DNA from: Portunus trituberculatus
Lineage: Eukaryota > Arthropoda > Malacostraca > Decapoda > Portunidae
Assembly (NCBI RefSeq): GCF_017591435.1
Contig: NC_059276.1
Span: 8,667,276 to 8,731,275, forward strand
Length of the DNA stretch: 64,000 nt
Direction: 5' to 3'
In this document: piece by piece, positions 1 to 13,535 of the stretch
Numbering within the stretch: the first letter of the stretch is position 1
Layout: each line of letters opens with the position of its first letter
Position numbers and translations under genes: made by a program
The notes under the pieces: model-generated
Seen by the model: only the letters and a program-made list of their open reading frames with translations
Databases searched by the model: none
What the model was told of the DNA's origin: nothing

Positions 1-402
1 CGTCACAAGGAACCGGAAACGCGAAATTGTCCAGATATGATGGCCCATTGTGTTTCTTCGCCTCATTCTTCCTCCTTCGCCTCCTCTCCCTTTCTCTCTC
101 CGCCTCTTCCTCTTTTCCTCCTATTCTTCCTCTTTCCTCTATTCCCCATTTCGTTGTTTTTGTCTTTTTCCACTTTACTTGTTTTTTTCCTGTTTCTCTT
201 TCATTCTGTGTGTTTCATTATTAGAATTTTCCTCTCTCTCTTTCTCTTTTTCTTAGTTCTCTCATTCTTCCATTGTGTCTACCTATTCCTTCTTGGCCTA
301 CCTTTTCTCTCCATTTGCTCTTTTCCTTTTCATTTCCTTCTCTCCTTTTTTTTTTACTCCTGCGTTGCATCATCTCCTACTCACTGTATTACACACCTCA
401 TT

Positions 403-531
<129 letters not shown>

Positions 532-969
532 CTGTCTCGGGAACAATGACACGTGCTTTCGTGCGATGATTGACACACAAATGACAAGCGGCGTTCCTGC
601 AATCACCTCACCTGTGTCTCATGATCAGCTGTCTTTTAGAAAGTTGGGTATTCAAAAGCCGTTTTATATTTTCTATTTTTGTGTCGTTTTTCTTTATTTT
701 TCAAGGATTTGGTTGAAAAGGTGTTTTTATATTTTCTATTTTATTACGTTTTTTTTTGTCTTTATTTTTAAGGGTTTTGTTGACAGGTTGTTGTTTTTAT
801 TGCTTTTTGTTTTCTTCCTTGTTGTTTTGAGTTGCTTGAGCGCCTTTTTCTTTTTTTGTGTGTGTGTTTGTTGGTTTGCTAAATGAGTTTTGTTTTCATA
901 TTTCGTTAGTAAAGTTTATGGTGTTTTAATTTCATTTTAATGTTGTTTAATGTTGTTGTAAAGTATACG

Positions 970-971
<2 letters not shown>

Positions 972-1044
<73 letters not shown>
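972..1044 (+). repeat. (CA)n microsatellite
   Basis: Uninterrupted CA run. It is followed by a GGA-rich tract at 1160-1215. Confidence 0.97.
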
Positions 1045-1045
<1 letters not shown>

Positions 1046-1299
1046 ATCTAAGGCTTGAGTGGGTGACAAAAATAGAAATACAACTTAGATATTTTCCTCG
1101 CCCTTAACACGCCCAGCAAGGAAGCGGCTGCCAGATTCCTTCACGTCCCAGGGTACAGAGGGACGCCAGGAGGAGGAGGAGGGGGAGGTGGAGGAGGGGG
1201 GAGGAGGAGGAGGAAAGGTTGGGCATGGGTGGTGAGGGCGTGAGGATAGAAAAAGAACGTGGTGTGTGTGTGTGGGTGGCTGGTTGGGTGCTGGTTGGT

Positions 1300-1571
<272 letters not shown>

Positions 1572-1759
1572 CATAGGGGACTGTAGGGGTTGTGTGTAGA
1601 CGGTTGTGTGTATTTGTGTACGTGTAGGAAAGGTGTGTACGTAAGGTGTTTTTTCTGTCCTCTATACGTGTACGTGCTTCAAATGTTATGGAGGCTCACG
1701 TGCATTTAAAAGACAATGAATTCTTCCATGCCGTGTAAAAAGAAAGGCAAGTAAATATC

Positions 1760-2150
1760 GGCTGAGTTTTTTATATCAGCTCTTCTTGTCCTTGTGTACT
1801 GAAAGCTTTCCCTTTTTTAACCCAAGGCGATATTCTGAGCTGTTCTTTACATGTCACACGTCTTAATATCAATATCCAGTGATTAATTGAGTTTTTTTTT
1901 TTTAGCTCTTTATCCTTGCATATTGAAGACCTTCCCTTTTTTTAACCCAAGGCAATATTTTGAGCTGTGATTTACATGTCATACCTCTTCGTCTCAGTAG
2001 CAAGCTATTTTTTGAGTTATTTTCAGCTTTTCTTCATCCTCGTGTGCTAAAAACCTTCCCGTTTTTAACCCCAGGCGATATTCTGAGCTATGATTTACAT
2101 GTCATTTGTCTTTGCCTTAATACTCAGCTATCACTTTATATATTACCTGT
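1760..2150 (+). repeat. Tandem array, 3 units of about 124 bp
   Basis: CTTCCCTTTTTTTAACCCAAGGC with a following GATATTCTGAGCTGTGATTT and ACATGTCATA recurs at about 1806, 1930 and 2055. Confidence 0.8.
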
Positions 2151-2913
2151 ATCTGGTTACAGGTAAGAGGAGGAGAGGTGTGGTGGTGAGTGGTGCGGTG
2201 GTGAGATTGGTGAGTCGTGAGGGCGGTGATGGTGTTGAGAGGGGGAAACTCTAAGAGGCTGGGAAAGGATCACATTTCCTCATATATTCCCAGATAATTA
2301 TGTAATGAGTGATCCGGTGAGACATACGATGGAGGGTGAACGTTTTCCGGTGAAGAATGATCCAAATTGAGTTTTCAATAATATTTTTTCTTCCCTCTTG
2401 CCGCCGTGACGGGGAGTTTAAATTTACTGAGGTGGACGTGGGGAGAAAACGTGTTGCTCTGAGTTATAAACCTTCTCCCGATCACTGGAACACGGACACG
2501 GACGGAGGGAATATAAAGAAGACGTTTTATATTTAATTCATTGACCATTAACGCTACGAACTAAAATATTCTTTCTTAATAACAGCCATCACTTATTGTT
2601 CTACTTTTTTATCATCTTATGTAATGTCATTTATTCTTGTAACCTTATTTATTTATTAGTTTTCTGTCTACTAATTTATACAGTAGGAAAGAGAAAGGAA
2701 GAATTGAAGGTAAGAAGGAATGATAGAAGGAAAAAAAAGATAAAGAAAGAGGAAATGGATGGAAAAGTTGAGTCAGACTATAAACGAGACTCGAGATTAA
2801 GTGAAGCAAGGAAAAGGAGATGAAAAGGAGGGAAATTTATGATGGGTGAAGGAAGGAGGGAGGGAGGGAGGAGGAGGAAGATAGGAAGGGAAAGGTTTTG
2901 GGAGAGGGTGTGG

Positions 2914-2916
<3 letters not shown>

Positions 2917-2966
<50 letters not shown>
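2917..2966 (+). repeat. (GA)n microsatellite
   Basis: Uninterrupted AG run ending a purine-rich stretch (2680-2916). Confidence 0.96.
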
Positions 2967-2970
<4 letters not shown>

Positions 2971-3045
2971 TGGGAGGGTCAGGTCACTTGATCTGACCTG
3001 ACCTCAGTTTCCCTAAAGAACCATGACCATCAAGGGAAACCGCGT

Positions 3046-3247
<202 letters not shown>

Positions 3248-3791
3248 GGGAAAAAGGAAGAAAATATTGAAAGGAAATACGGTTTGTTATGTAAAAATGA
3301 ATAAAAGACATTTCAGAGAGAGAGAGAGAGAGAGAAAGCAACTCCCCACTAACAATTGAAGGCTCAGAGGTTGGCGATCAGTGTGGCTAAGCAAGGAGGC
3401 GTGTGCTTAAGACCCTCACGCCGCTAACCCTTTTCTCCTGAGCTGGGCGGGGAAATTTTCTTAAAACTACGATAATTGCTAATTGAACTTTTCCTTCCCC
3501 CTGATTGCTTCGTGAGGGACGGGCGGGAAACATGAACGCATTTTTAGAGCCTCGCAAAATGTTTTAAGTGCGAACCAAACTTAGAAAAGCAGCGAAAGTT
3601 TGCGTGTAGAAAGTTTAGCGAAGGACAAGGTGGGGAGAAAATAGTTCCAGGAGGAAAAGAGGAAAAGGAAGAGGAAGAGGAGGAAGAAGTATGGTAGATT
3701 GGCAAATGGCGGTATGGGTTTGTCCTGGCCTCACCTTCTTTTCCTCCTCCTCTCCTTCCTCAGATGCCCTTCCCACCTATCCTCCCCCCTC

Positions 3792-3794
<3 letters not shown>

Positions 3795-3843
<49 letters not shown>
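3795..3843 (+). repeat. (CT)n microsatellite
   Basis: CT run inside a longer C/T-rich stretch (3730-3960). Confidence 0.95.
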
Positions 3844-3844
<1 letters not shown>

Positions 3845-4059
3845 ATCCTCAATCTCGGCTGGGTTTCCTCCCTTCTCTCCGCCCCCTTCCCTCTTTCCCT
3901 CCATCCTTCCCCCTCCTACCCTCCCGTCCCTCCCTTGGACTACAAGTGAGGTCTAGGTTGAGGTAAAAATATACTTCCCTCCTTTTCCTTTTTCCTCTTC
4001 CACCTTTTATTGTATGCTTTCCTTCTTTCTTTCCTTCGTCCTGTCGTCTTTTTTGGCCT

Positions 4060-4495
4060 TTTCTTCAGTCTTAATTTGTGTTTTTTTTTATTTCTTTTAC
4101 TTTGTTCTCTTTTTCTTAATTATTTTTTCACACTTTCTATATATCTCACCTTCTACAGAACCACCACCACCACCACCACCACCACCACCACCACCACCAC
4201 CACCACCACCTCCTCCTCTCATTCACTTCTTCAGTTTTAATTTGTGACTATTTTATTTTTACTTATTTTACTTATTTCCATTTTTTCTTATGTATCTTAC
4301 CTTCACCACCATCACCACCACCACCACCACCACCACCACCACCACCTCTCATTCACTTTTTCCTTTTCAATTTGTGTTTGTTTATCTTTTTTTTACGTAT
4401 TTCTCTCTTTTTCACATGTATTTTCCACACTTCCTCTCTATATCTCACCTTCAACCCCACCACCACCACCACCACCACCTTTCACTCACCTCACA
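4060..4495 (+). repeat. Tandem units of about 145 bp, each with a (CAC)n core
   Basis: Three blocks of the type TATATCTCACCTTC, then (CAC)n, then CTCATTCACTT and TTCAATTTGTGTTT, with CAC runs at 4160-4210, 4302-4346 and 4457-4480. The microsatellite sits at the same place in each unit. Confidence 0.7.
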
Positions 4496-4899
4496 CTATC
4501 ACACATTTAAATCCTCGCCATACCTCACCCTCTCTTTCCTCTCACCCTCACCCTTTCCTCTCCCACGCGCACTCTGTCACCGGAAAAACCACGTGACATC
4601 AGATCTGGGAGCCAAAAACAAGTGTAATTTTTTTCCCTCCCTTTCCAGAATAACCGAACTATTTCCCTGAGTTCTATTTTTACATTGGATTTAAAGAGGC
4701 AGTTTAAGAGCAGAGTTTCCCACGAGGAGAATTGATTTTAAGGCAACAATTCTGAGTTCTCGTCTTCCCAATTCACTGTTAAATTAGGAAAGGTTTTATT
4801 TTTTTTTCTTCGTTTAAATTTCTGCGTATTAGAGACAGTTCAGCTTTAAAAGTTCGTGGGAATAGGACTAAATACTGAAGGAGTTTAGTTACACATGGT

Positions 4900-5245
4900 T
4901 TGCTTTATATTTTTCTTATTCTTGTTTTGATTTCTGGTTTTTATTTTTTGTCTTATTTTTTTTATTATTTGTTATTCTATATTTTTTTTACTTATTAAAC
5001 TTATTTTTATTTTACAGAGTTTAGGAAATTTTGAGTAGTTTTGTATTTTTCTTATTCTTCCTTTATTTTCAGTTTGTTTTGTTTTGCTTTGTCTTATTTC
5101 TTATTTGTTATTCTATACATGATTTTTTTCTTATACTTATTTACAAAAAATTTACTTTGTTTTATGTAATTTATTTGTCATTCCTATTTTTACCATATTT
5201 TTCCTATATCATATTCTCATCTTACTTTTCTGTTACTTAATCTAT
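4900..5245 (+). repeat. AT-rich degenerate tandem duplication
   Basis: TATTTTTCTTATTCTTG / TATTTTTCTTATTCTTCC and TTATTTGTTATTCTATA recur with a period of about 126 bp. Otherwise AT-rich low-complexity DNA. Confidence 0.5.
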
Positions 5246-5745
5246 TACAGTTTTCACAACATTCTTTACTTTCTACGTATTCTATTATCTTCTATCTTCA
5301 CAAAAAAAAAAAAACACTAAAAGATTAAAAAAAACTTTCCCATGAGAAAAAACAAAGAATTTTCTCATATTATTAGAATCCACGAGCTCAAACCCTTTTA
5401 TTAAACTAACAAAATAGCTTCTCACATTTCACCACAAAAGTTTTACGGCATTCAAGACGATAAAGATTAAAAACTATAGAGGTACTTGACAAGGGGTGCC
5501 TGAAGACCACCCTGTAGGCGCCCTGTTGTGGTGGGCGTGGGCGGGCGAGGGTGAGGGCGTGAGGGAGGGGCGGGCGTAACCTTTGACACTGACCCGAGTT
5601 ACAAAATCTCTTGTTACCTGGTTTCTTAATACTTATTTATTGCGCTGAAATTCTTGTTTACATCATATTTACAAGGGTAGGTTTATGACTTTATGTATTT
5701 AATCGTCAGAAGAAGTAAAGGGTTTTTGGTTTTAGTGCTGTGTGT

Positions 5746-5872
<127 letters not shown>

Positions 5873-6128
5873 TCTTCATGTTGTCTTGTTTTAAATTCTC
5901 TCTTTCTTCCTATAAGTGATGATTTAGTGGCGAATAATGTAATGTAGTTTTATATTTTTTTCTATTCTTCTTCTTCTTCTTCTTCTTCTTCTTCTTCTTC
6001 TTTGCCTCCTGTTCTTCCTCCTATATATACATTTTTTTAACTAAATTTTCTTTCTTATCTTTTTTTATTTTTGTTTGCTTGTCTGTGTAATTTTGTTCAA
6101 CCCCCGTGAAATTAGATTGGTGGTCTTG

Positions 6129-6129
<1 letters not shown>

Positions 6130-6186
<57 letters not shown>
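6130..6186 (+). repeat. (GA)n microsatellite
   Basis: Uninterrupted GA run. Confidence 0.97.
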
Positions 6187-6189
<3 letters not shown>

Positions 6190-6528
6190 GTGATGTTATA
6201 CAATTCATTATTTCATCACCCATAGCTATTTTTTTTATAATGAATGATGACAATAATGATGATGATATTTGATTAGCCTATTTTTTTTATCATCTACGTT
6301 GCAATACAGTTCGCTATAGATAGAAATTAATGTATATTCAAATGACTGACAACGAATACTATGATGATATTTATAACGGTCTTTTCATTTCTAGTCATTA
6401 CGTTATACTACAGATCGCTTTAGTTAATTGGGAAGCATTTCGAATACTATTAACAATGCTATTCTATTTACACATGTCTTTGGAGCGTACCAGGTAACGA
6501 AACTGCAGGTGAGAAACATACCAGCTTT

Positions 6529-6732
6529 TTAACCTCTAGTACTGGGACGCATTTTCATCTTGAGTTTTGGGTGTGATTAAACGATTTTATTTACATTAGG
6601 AAGGGTGTATGGAGGTCAAAAGTTGAATGTCCAGAGTTTTCACTATTTTAACCCCTACGAGGTTTCTGAAGCTGTATAAAATCACCAAATAGTAAGAAAA
6701 ATATATATGAAAACGTGTCATGAAGGAGTTAA
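6529..6732 (+). mobile_element. MITE family A (TTAA-ended, about 205-225 bp), copy 1
   Basis: It begins TTAACCTCTAGTACTGGGAC and ends GTCATGAAGGAGTTAA, with the family core GGAAGGGTGTATGGAGGTCA and GAAGCTGTATAAAATCACCA. Flanking TTAA at both ends and CCC-type termini suggest a piggyBac-like non-autonomous element. No coding capacity. Confidence 0.75.
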
Positions 6733-7052
6733 TGACGTTACACATAGATATTTCGCTGTCACTGGTTATTATTTCCAGCGATACCAATGAAGTGTTTAAA
6801 TTGTGGCGGTATTTCTTCCTATTATTATTATTGTAAACACATCTCTGCTTACGGGAAGGTGAAACGCGTCGGTGGTGCAATAACTCTTTGGCAACTTTAC
6901 CTGTCTGCTTGCTCGTATTATTGCATTAGTTATGGTTGTGGTTTCTTCTCATCGCTGTTATTACTGGTGTCTTGGAGGGTCTTATAGTGTGTGTTCTTGG
7001 CTTGCTTCTGTCATATGCATTTTTTTTTCTTCCTAATGTAATCTGTACTTGA

Positions 7053-7836
7053 AATTGTGTGTAGATTATTTTCATTTACTACTACGTCACTATAACTATT
7101 TTTTTTAACCAGTATTAAAGTTGTAATGCTTAGTTTTGGTTAAGATTTCAGAATTCCTCCACCCTTTTGGTCGTTGTTTATAAGGGAGCACTTACACATC
7201 GCTAAGTGAATTGTGTGTAGATTATTTTCATTTACTACTACGTCACTATAACTGTTTTTTTTAGTAACCAGTATAGAAATTGTAATGCTTAGTTTTGGTT
7301 ACGATTTCAGAACTCCTGCACTCTTTTGGTCATTGTTTTATATACGAGTACTTACACAATGGCTAAGTAAATTGTGTAGGTTATTAATTTCCATCTACTA
7401 CTATGTCACCAACTCTGCTTTTTATCAATCAATATTAAAATTCCACTGTTTATTTTATCTACGATTTCAGAACTCTTGCACTTTTATGGTCGTTGTTTAT
7501 ACAGGAGCACTAACACATGGCTCCCTAAATTGTGTGTAGATTATTCACTTTTACTAAACCGTAACAAACACTGCTTTTTATTAACCATTATCAGAATTTT
7601 ACTGTTGGTGTTTGGCTATATACAATGATTTCAGAACTCCTGCACTCTTATGATCGTTGTATTATATAATGGTTCCCTAAATTGTGTGTAGTTTATTCAT
7701 TTTCATTCACTAAACGTAACTAACACAGCTTTTTATCAACCAATATTAAAATTCCACTGTTTGCTTTTGGCTATGATTTCAGAACTCTTGCACTTTTATG
7801 GCCGTTGTTTATACAGGAGTACTAAGACACGGCTCA
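7053..7836 (+). repeat. Tandem array, 5 units of about 157 bp
   Basis: AATTGTGTGTAGATTATTTT begins units at 7053, 7209, 7370, 7528 and 7680 (periods 156, 161, 158, 152). Each contains GATTTCAGAACTCCTGCACT and a TTTATACAGGAGCACTAACAC-like block. Units diverge progressively. Confidence 0.9.
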
Positions 7837-8024
7837 ATATGTGATAAATTTGCGCTAGTTCCTCTGTGCAGTGAACGATGAAATGTATATATTGGAATTG
7901 TTGCATTATGGCCACGTTTATATTTGGTCCAGTCACGTTGTTGCTCTCCACTCCGACTCACGACTGCTCAAGGTCAACAAAAATGGGATGATGATTTGTT
8001 GCTGGACCAGAGAGAGGGAGTGGT

Positions 8025-8125
<101 letters not shown>

Positions 8126-8459
8126 CTCTCTTCGCTTTCTCATCTCCCTCCTCCTTTTCCATTCTCTCCCTCCTTCCTTCCACTCCCTCACTTCCTCCTC
8201 CTCCTCATGAAAAGTGGCAGACCCAAGACAGGCGTGAGTGGCAGGGGAGGAGGAGGAGGAGGAGGAGGTGAAGGTGGTGGTGGTGGTGGAGGGAAAAATG
8301 TTGAAAGAAATCTTGTTGTGGCGATAATTTCACGAGTATTTCAACGTCGGACACTCCTTTCGTTCCGGCCAGACGTGGATCCCGGGAAGCGTCGAGTGGC
8401 TTTCGTGAAGGTAGAGACGATGAGGGAAGAGAAAAGGAATCATAAATAACAGAGACTAT

Positions 8460-9170
8460 TTGTCAAGAATGAATGAAGAAGTAGGCAAGAAAAAATGGAA
8501 AGAGAAAGAAAATAATAGACAAAACATCAATACTTAGTGACGAAAGTTTTCTTGAATACAGACTGAAGGAAGGAAAAAGGGAAAAAAGTGACCATTTGCA
8601 GCAATATCAGAGGATTGCTTGTTCGAATTATGAAAAGGAAAAGTTCGGATGATGCAAACATTTAGTGATCAAGCAAATATATATAAAGAAAGGTAAAGAG
8701 AAAAATCATAGGCAAAGACAACAGGAATATGTCAAACTGAACACTAGAGAAAGGAAATGAGTGACGAGAAACAAATAATCAATGACTTTAACTTTAGGGA
8801 AGGACGAAGAAAGAAAAAAAAAATGGAGAAAAAATTGAAACTATTCTTTAAACTAATATTAGAACGCTAGAAAACTCAAACATAACACACAGAGGAATAT
8901 GATAACAGAGAAAGGAAAATGAAGAGCAATAGACACCAGGTGATAAGGGGCGCACCTGAGAAGCACGTTAGTTACCTTGATGAGCCGCGCCTCGCACTCT
9001 TACCTGGCTGGCGTGTTACCTGCCTTATCGGAACATCGTAATTTCCCCCAACCCCCTTTTATAAACACCGACTTTTTAATCATTCACGCTGCGCCAACAC
9101 TAATAAAGAAGAGAGAGCATTTTACCGTACATTGGTGAGTTTATATAAAAGAGAATTCCGCTGGGGATTA
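8460..9170. other. AT-rich DNA with an enhancer-like GC island (8935-9060)
   Basis: 8460-8930 is A-rich with no gene. 8935-9060 contains CAGGTG, CACCTG, a GGGGCGCAC box and a TTATCGG GATA-type site. A similar island at 9630-9800 has CAGGTG twice, GGGGCGTGG and GTTATCT. Regulatory function is only suggested. Confidence 0.25.
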
Positions 9171-9179
9171 ATATTATAC

Positions 9180-9560
9180 CTTTCTGTTTCTCATGAGATT
9201 ATAATGTAAGGAAAAAGTTGGTTATATTAATCAAGATCAGTTTTTTTTTCTTAATATATTCGTATGAGGAGTAAAATAAATATTTCATACATTCCTTAAT
9301 TAGTTATATTTCTACTTATCACTATAAATGTAAGAAAAGTTGCTTGCATTTTTTTTCTCAATATATTCGTGTGAGGAGTAAAGGAAATAAATCATACCTT
9401 TCATAATTACTTATATTTCTATTTATAACTAGAAATATAAAGAAAAAAAACTTGCTTATTTTAGTCAAGATTAGATTTTCTCAATATATTCGTGTGAAGA
9501 GTGGAAGAAAAGCTCATAACTTCCATAATTAGCTATATTCTTAATCATTTTCTTTATCTG
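9180..9560 (+). repeat. Tandem array, 3 or more units of 107-123 bp
   Basis: AATATATTCGTGTGAGGAGT starts units at 9253, 9360 and 9483, each followed by CATAATTACTTATATTTCTA and AAGAAAAGTTGCTTGC-like strings. Confidence 0.8.
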
Positions 9561-9904
9561 TAATATATTTATAAAGAAAACTGTATCTAAAACGAAAATC
9601 CTAAATCATTTTAAGTGAAGAAAATACACCTGATAAATTCCTTTCCCGCGAAGTGTGTGGCGATAACTATAATTCCAGGTGTACTTTAACGCTGGGCAGG
9701 TGTTAATGAGTAGCAGGGGCGTGGCTGGAACGGGTGAGACCGCGCTAATGAGGCGTTGTCGGTCAGGTAGATCGTGGCTCCCCCTGGCGTTATCTAGGAT
9801 GCTTTCTTTTTAAGTTATTATTATTGTTTTTAGTGGCAGCGGCAGTCGTGGTAGAGACGAGAGTAGCAGCGGTAGTGTAGTGTTAGTTATAGTAATGGTA
9901 AAGG

Positions 9905-9941
9905 GTGTAGTAGTAGTAGTAGTAGTGGTAGTGGTATTATT

Positions 9942-10007
<66 letters not shown>

Positions 10008-10045
10008 GGTGTTGTTGCTGTTGTTGTAGTAGTAGTAATAAACGT
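9905..10045 (+). repeat. (GTA)n(GTT)n trinucleotide array
   Basis: GTA runs at 9908-9970 (interrupted), then GTT to about 10027, then GTA. Reverse frames give Asn/Tyr/Thr runs. Confidence 0.95.
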
Positions 10046-10508
10046 CCAATATACTACGAAATAAAAACACGTAATACTGAAACAGGTATTGATATTGAGA
10101 CAAGGACAGAATAAAAAAAAAAGAATAAGGAACAAAAAATAATACAGATAATTTATATAAACAAGAAAAAAAAATGAAGCAACATAAAAACTACAGGGAA
10201 GGAATAAAAATACAAGAAAAAACATTTAAACCTTACCCACAAAAAAAAAAGTACTACCGATTAAAATTTAGAGCAAGAAGAGAACCTAGAAAATGTCGAG
10301 ATGAAGGGGCGTGTCCTGTCAGCTTCGGGAATGGGTCTCGCTTGATGAGATTACCAACAAGGCGACTCTTCAAAGTTCCTCTTAGCATATAAATGGCTGC
10401 TCTTCTCCTCTTGCCCTTCCTTGGCCTTTGTAACTTCCCCAGCCTTCAAAACTCGTGTGGCTTCTTGGGTCCAGATTCACTCAGCACATGTGACTGCCTT
10501 GTCCCTGT

Positions 10509-10540
<32 letters not shown>

Positions 10541-11136
10541 TCAGTTTGGGGTGTTGCCTGTCTCTGTGTGTTTTTTAGGTGTTTGTTTGTGTGTTTGTGT
10601 TGTGGTAGGTTATGATGTGTTTGGGTGTTGTTAGTGGTGTCTGTGTTTGGGTGTTGGTGATTGTGAAGGTGGTGTAGGTAGGTTGTTTTTGTTGTTTTGT
10701 TGTTGGGGTGGTGGTAAGGAAGTGTAATCTGTGTTAGTGTTCCTATGTGTGTGTTGCTAGTACTATTTCTCTTGTTATTTTATTCTAATTATATCCCCAA
10801 AAATAGATTCTTTATTACAGCCATTTCTTGTATGCATTTATTTTACACCATTATTCCTCTTACTATTAACACTTCTATTCAAATTTTCCCTTGACTTTCA
10901 CCTCATCTTAATACCATCTCGTATATCCACCTTCATCCCTCAAAGGTTTCACTTACACGCCGTCTGCACCTTCATGGGTTTTTATAACACGTGGGATGAG
11001 TAGGATCTAAACCCTTATATGCAGATTAATCATTCATATTCCTCTTAACGGCACATAACCTTTTAGTGGTGATGGGAGCCACGCCTCTGACAGCTGCCCA
11101 TGAGGTGTTTTGTACCTAGAGAGCGACACTGCTTGC

Positions 11137-11139
<3 letters not shown>

Positions 11140-11201
<62 letters not shown>
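11140..11201 (+). repeat. (GA)n microsatellite
   Basis: Uninterrupted GA run. A shorter (GT)n lies earlier at 10507-10540. Confidence 0.97.
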
Positions 11202-11205
<4 letters not shown>

Positions 11206-11299
11206 ATGTTATAAGAAATAATAACATAACAGTGATGAGAAACAAACATGAAAATAAGAATAGGAAAGGATAAAAGAGGACAGGTAAGAAAATGCAGGA

Positions 11300-11530
11300 A
11301 AACGAGCCTTATAGTGTAAAAGATAAAAGAAAACGAGAAATAGAAACAGAGAAACAAAAAACAGAGAGAGAAACTTGGCGCAAAACTTACATAAGAATCG
11401 AGAAAAACAAACCTGGAAAGACGAACCTTAGAGTGCAAAAGAGAGAAAAGAAAACGAGAAACAGAAACAGAAACATAAACTTGGCGCAAAACTTATATAT
11501 GAATCGAGAAAGACAAACCTGTGAATGTTT
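11300..11530 (+). repeat. Tandem duplication of about 120 bp
   Basis: AAACTTGGCGCAAAACTTAC/T and GAATCGAGAAAAACAAACCT occur twice. This duplication creates the apparent 122-codon frame of Lys/Arg/Glu-rich sequence at 11292-11660. Confidence 0.75.
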
Positions 11531-12352
11531 ACAAGACGAAGGAGACTCGGATCTAGTGGAGGCCGATGAAGCAGAGGTCGTGCAGTGGTGTGGAGGGCGC
11601 TGGGCGGAGGTGGATGCTTTGAATCAAGATGGAGGGTGTGGTGTTATTCTGCTAACGTGAGGGAGAAAGGTGTGGAGGTTACGATGGGGAGATGAAGTAA
11701 GAGGAGGAGGACGAGGAGGAGTAGAAGAAGAAGAAAGGTAAGTTCTGAAAGGAGGAAAGAAGGTAGTGTAGAAATCTCCACCCTGAAATCTTATCCAGAG
11801 AAGAAGGAAGAGGACAAAGTAGAATATGAGAAAGGAACAGTAGAAGGTGGAGGAGGAGTGGGAGGAGTAGGAGGAAGAAGAAAAGAAGAACAAGTAAAGG
11901 AAATGGAGGTGAAGGAGGGGAACGACTAAGGAGAATATGAAAAAGAACAGTAGGAGGTGGAGGAGGAGTGAGAGTGAGGAGAACAAGAGAAGGAGGAGGA
12001 GGAGGAAGAAGAGGAGGGGTGGGAGAAGAGGAGAGGGCCTAAAAGGTCAACCTGTGGAACCTCCCAGCGGCGGGGGTCACGTGATGAACGGCACCATTAA
12101 AAGATACACGAATAATAAACTGAGATCTTGAATTATTACTTGGATTATTCAGTGGAAGGCATTAAGGTCAGTTCCGATGGATTTTATAACCATTTCTCTT
12201 CCTTTTCCTCATTGTTTTCCACACCACCTTTTTTCACCCACTCCAAGTTGAGAAGAGCGTTGGGGATTCAAATGCAATTGGAATATTGGGGTATTAGTGG
12301 CTATGAATCATCTCTTTACCTGAATGTATGTGTGAGTGCGTGGTTCAAGAGA

Positions 12353-12566
12353 GCTCGTATTCTCAAAACTTCTCTTCACCTCCATTATTTGAAAAGGCTT
12401 TATTTAAGTTGACACAAGTTTTCTAAGGTGCTTTTATGGTTCTAGAGACAGAGTGACAAAATTTCGGCATTATTAATTGGAGAAACACTCTTGAAAACCT
12501 CGCTAATCATCTCTGTGGCCCTTGAAAATAGTCACAGGTAGAGAGCAAAGCGTTTCTGAATACAGG
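12353..12566 (+). mobile_element. MITE family B (terminal inverted repeats), copy 1
   Basis: The left end TCGTATTCTCAAAACTTCTC is roughly complementary to the right end AGCAAAGCGTTTCTGAATAC. The internal block GGTTCTAGAGACAGAGTGAC, GGAGAAACACTCTTGAAAAC and TGGCCCTTGAAAATAGTCAC is shared with the two other copies. No open frame of note. Confidence 0.7.
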
Positions 12567-12696
12567 CCGGGAGGAGGATACAATGTTGGTGTTGTTTAGG
12601 GCAGCAGTGTTGCGTTAGCCTCATTTAGGGAGTGGTCAGGCAAGCATGGTTGTCTGAGTGTCTGAAGACTCCGCGGGTGGTTGACCGGTCTGCTGC

Positions 12697-12697
<1 letters not shown>

Positions 12698-12780
<83 letters not shown>
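12698..12780 (+). repeat. (GT)n microsatellite
   Basis: Uninterrupted GT run. Confidence 0.97.
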
Positions 12781-12782
<2 letters not shown>

Positions 12783-13308
12783 GACCTGTACACACCCTTG
12801 TCTTCAAAAGTAGTATTGTGGTTTGTGGGGAGACCAAGAACGAGTGTTTCTTTATTTCCTCTTTTCTTTTCCTTTTTTTCTCGTGTTTCTTTGGCTGTGT
12901 CCGTCTTGTTCCTAGTGGGAGGCGGATGATGGCTGGCTGGCTCGGCTGCCTTAGTTTACTGACACGACTTACACTTCACCTAAACCTTTATTTCCAGCTG
13001 TAAATTCTACTCTTTCTCTCTCCCTGTCTATGAAAATTAACAAACTTACCTTTTAGCTTATTTTTCTCTCTCATCTCTGGAAATTTATAATCTTTTCTTT
13101 GGGGCTTAGAATTTTGGGTAATATTTCTCCCTCATCTGTGAAAATTAACGAAAGGGAGAGAAAACAACCTACATGACAGAAACACAGTGAAGTGAAGTGT
13201 CCATTTTTGCATATGCTAATTGCAGCACAACAAGAGATCATGATGCGCTGGTGAAGACTCCACCTGGAAATTTTAGAGACTCAGGTTCGAATCTCTCTTA
13301 GAATTTAT

Positions 13309-13533
13309 GCTCATATTCTTAAACACTTCTGTGCTTCGCCTCCACTTATTAAACAAAATAAAAACTTTATATAAATTTACGTTTTTGTGTGTGTGTGTGT
13401 TTTTGTGGTTTTAGAGGCAGAATGACAAGATTTCTACGTTATTAACTGGAGAAACACGTGAAAACTCTGCTAATCATTTCTGTGGCCTTATAAAATAGTC
13501 ATGGTGAGATAGCAAAGCATTTATGAATATAGG
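13309..13533 (+). mobile_element. MITE family B, copy 2, abutting a family A element
   Basis: It shares TTTTAGAGGCAGAATGACAA, TTATTAACTGGAGAAACACG and AGATAGCAAAGCATTTATGA with copy 1, about 80% alike by eye. The left part carries an extra GT-rich insert (13387-13402). The right terminus meets the family A element starting at 13536. Confidence 0.7.
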
Positions 13534-13535
13534 CC

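Noticed and set aside
7053..7836. CRISPR-like spaced repeats
   Set aside because: Eukaryotic context. Whole units are repeated and gradually diverged, with no repeat-spacer structure.
10383..10400. TATA-like GCATATAAATGG promoter
   Set aside because: Followed by no plausible exon. The frame downstream runs into a (GT)n array.
11292..11660. 122-codon Lys/Arg/Glu-rich frame
   Set aside because: Created by a tandem duplication in purine-rich DNA. No domain.
13275..13300. tRNA B-box-like GGTTCGAATCTC
   Set aside because: No A-box at proper spacing and no cloverleaf.
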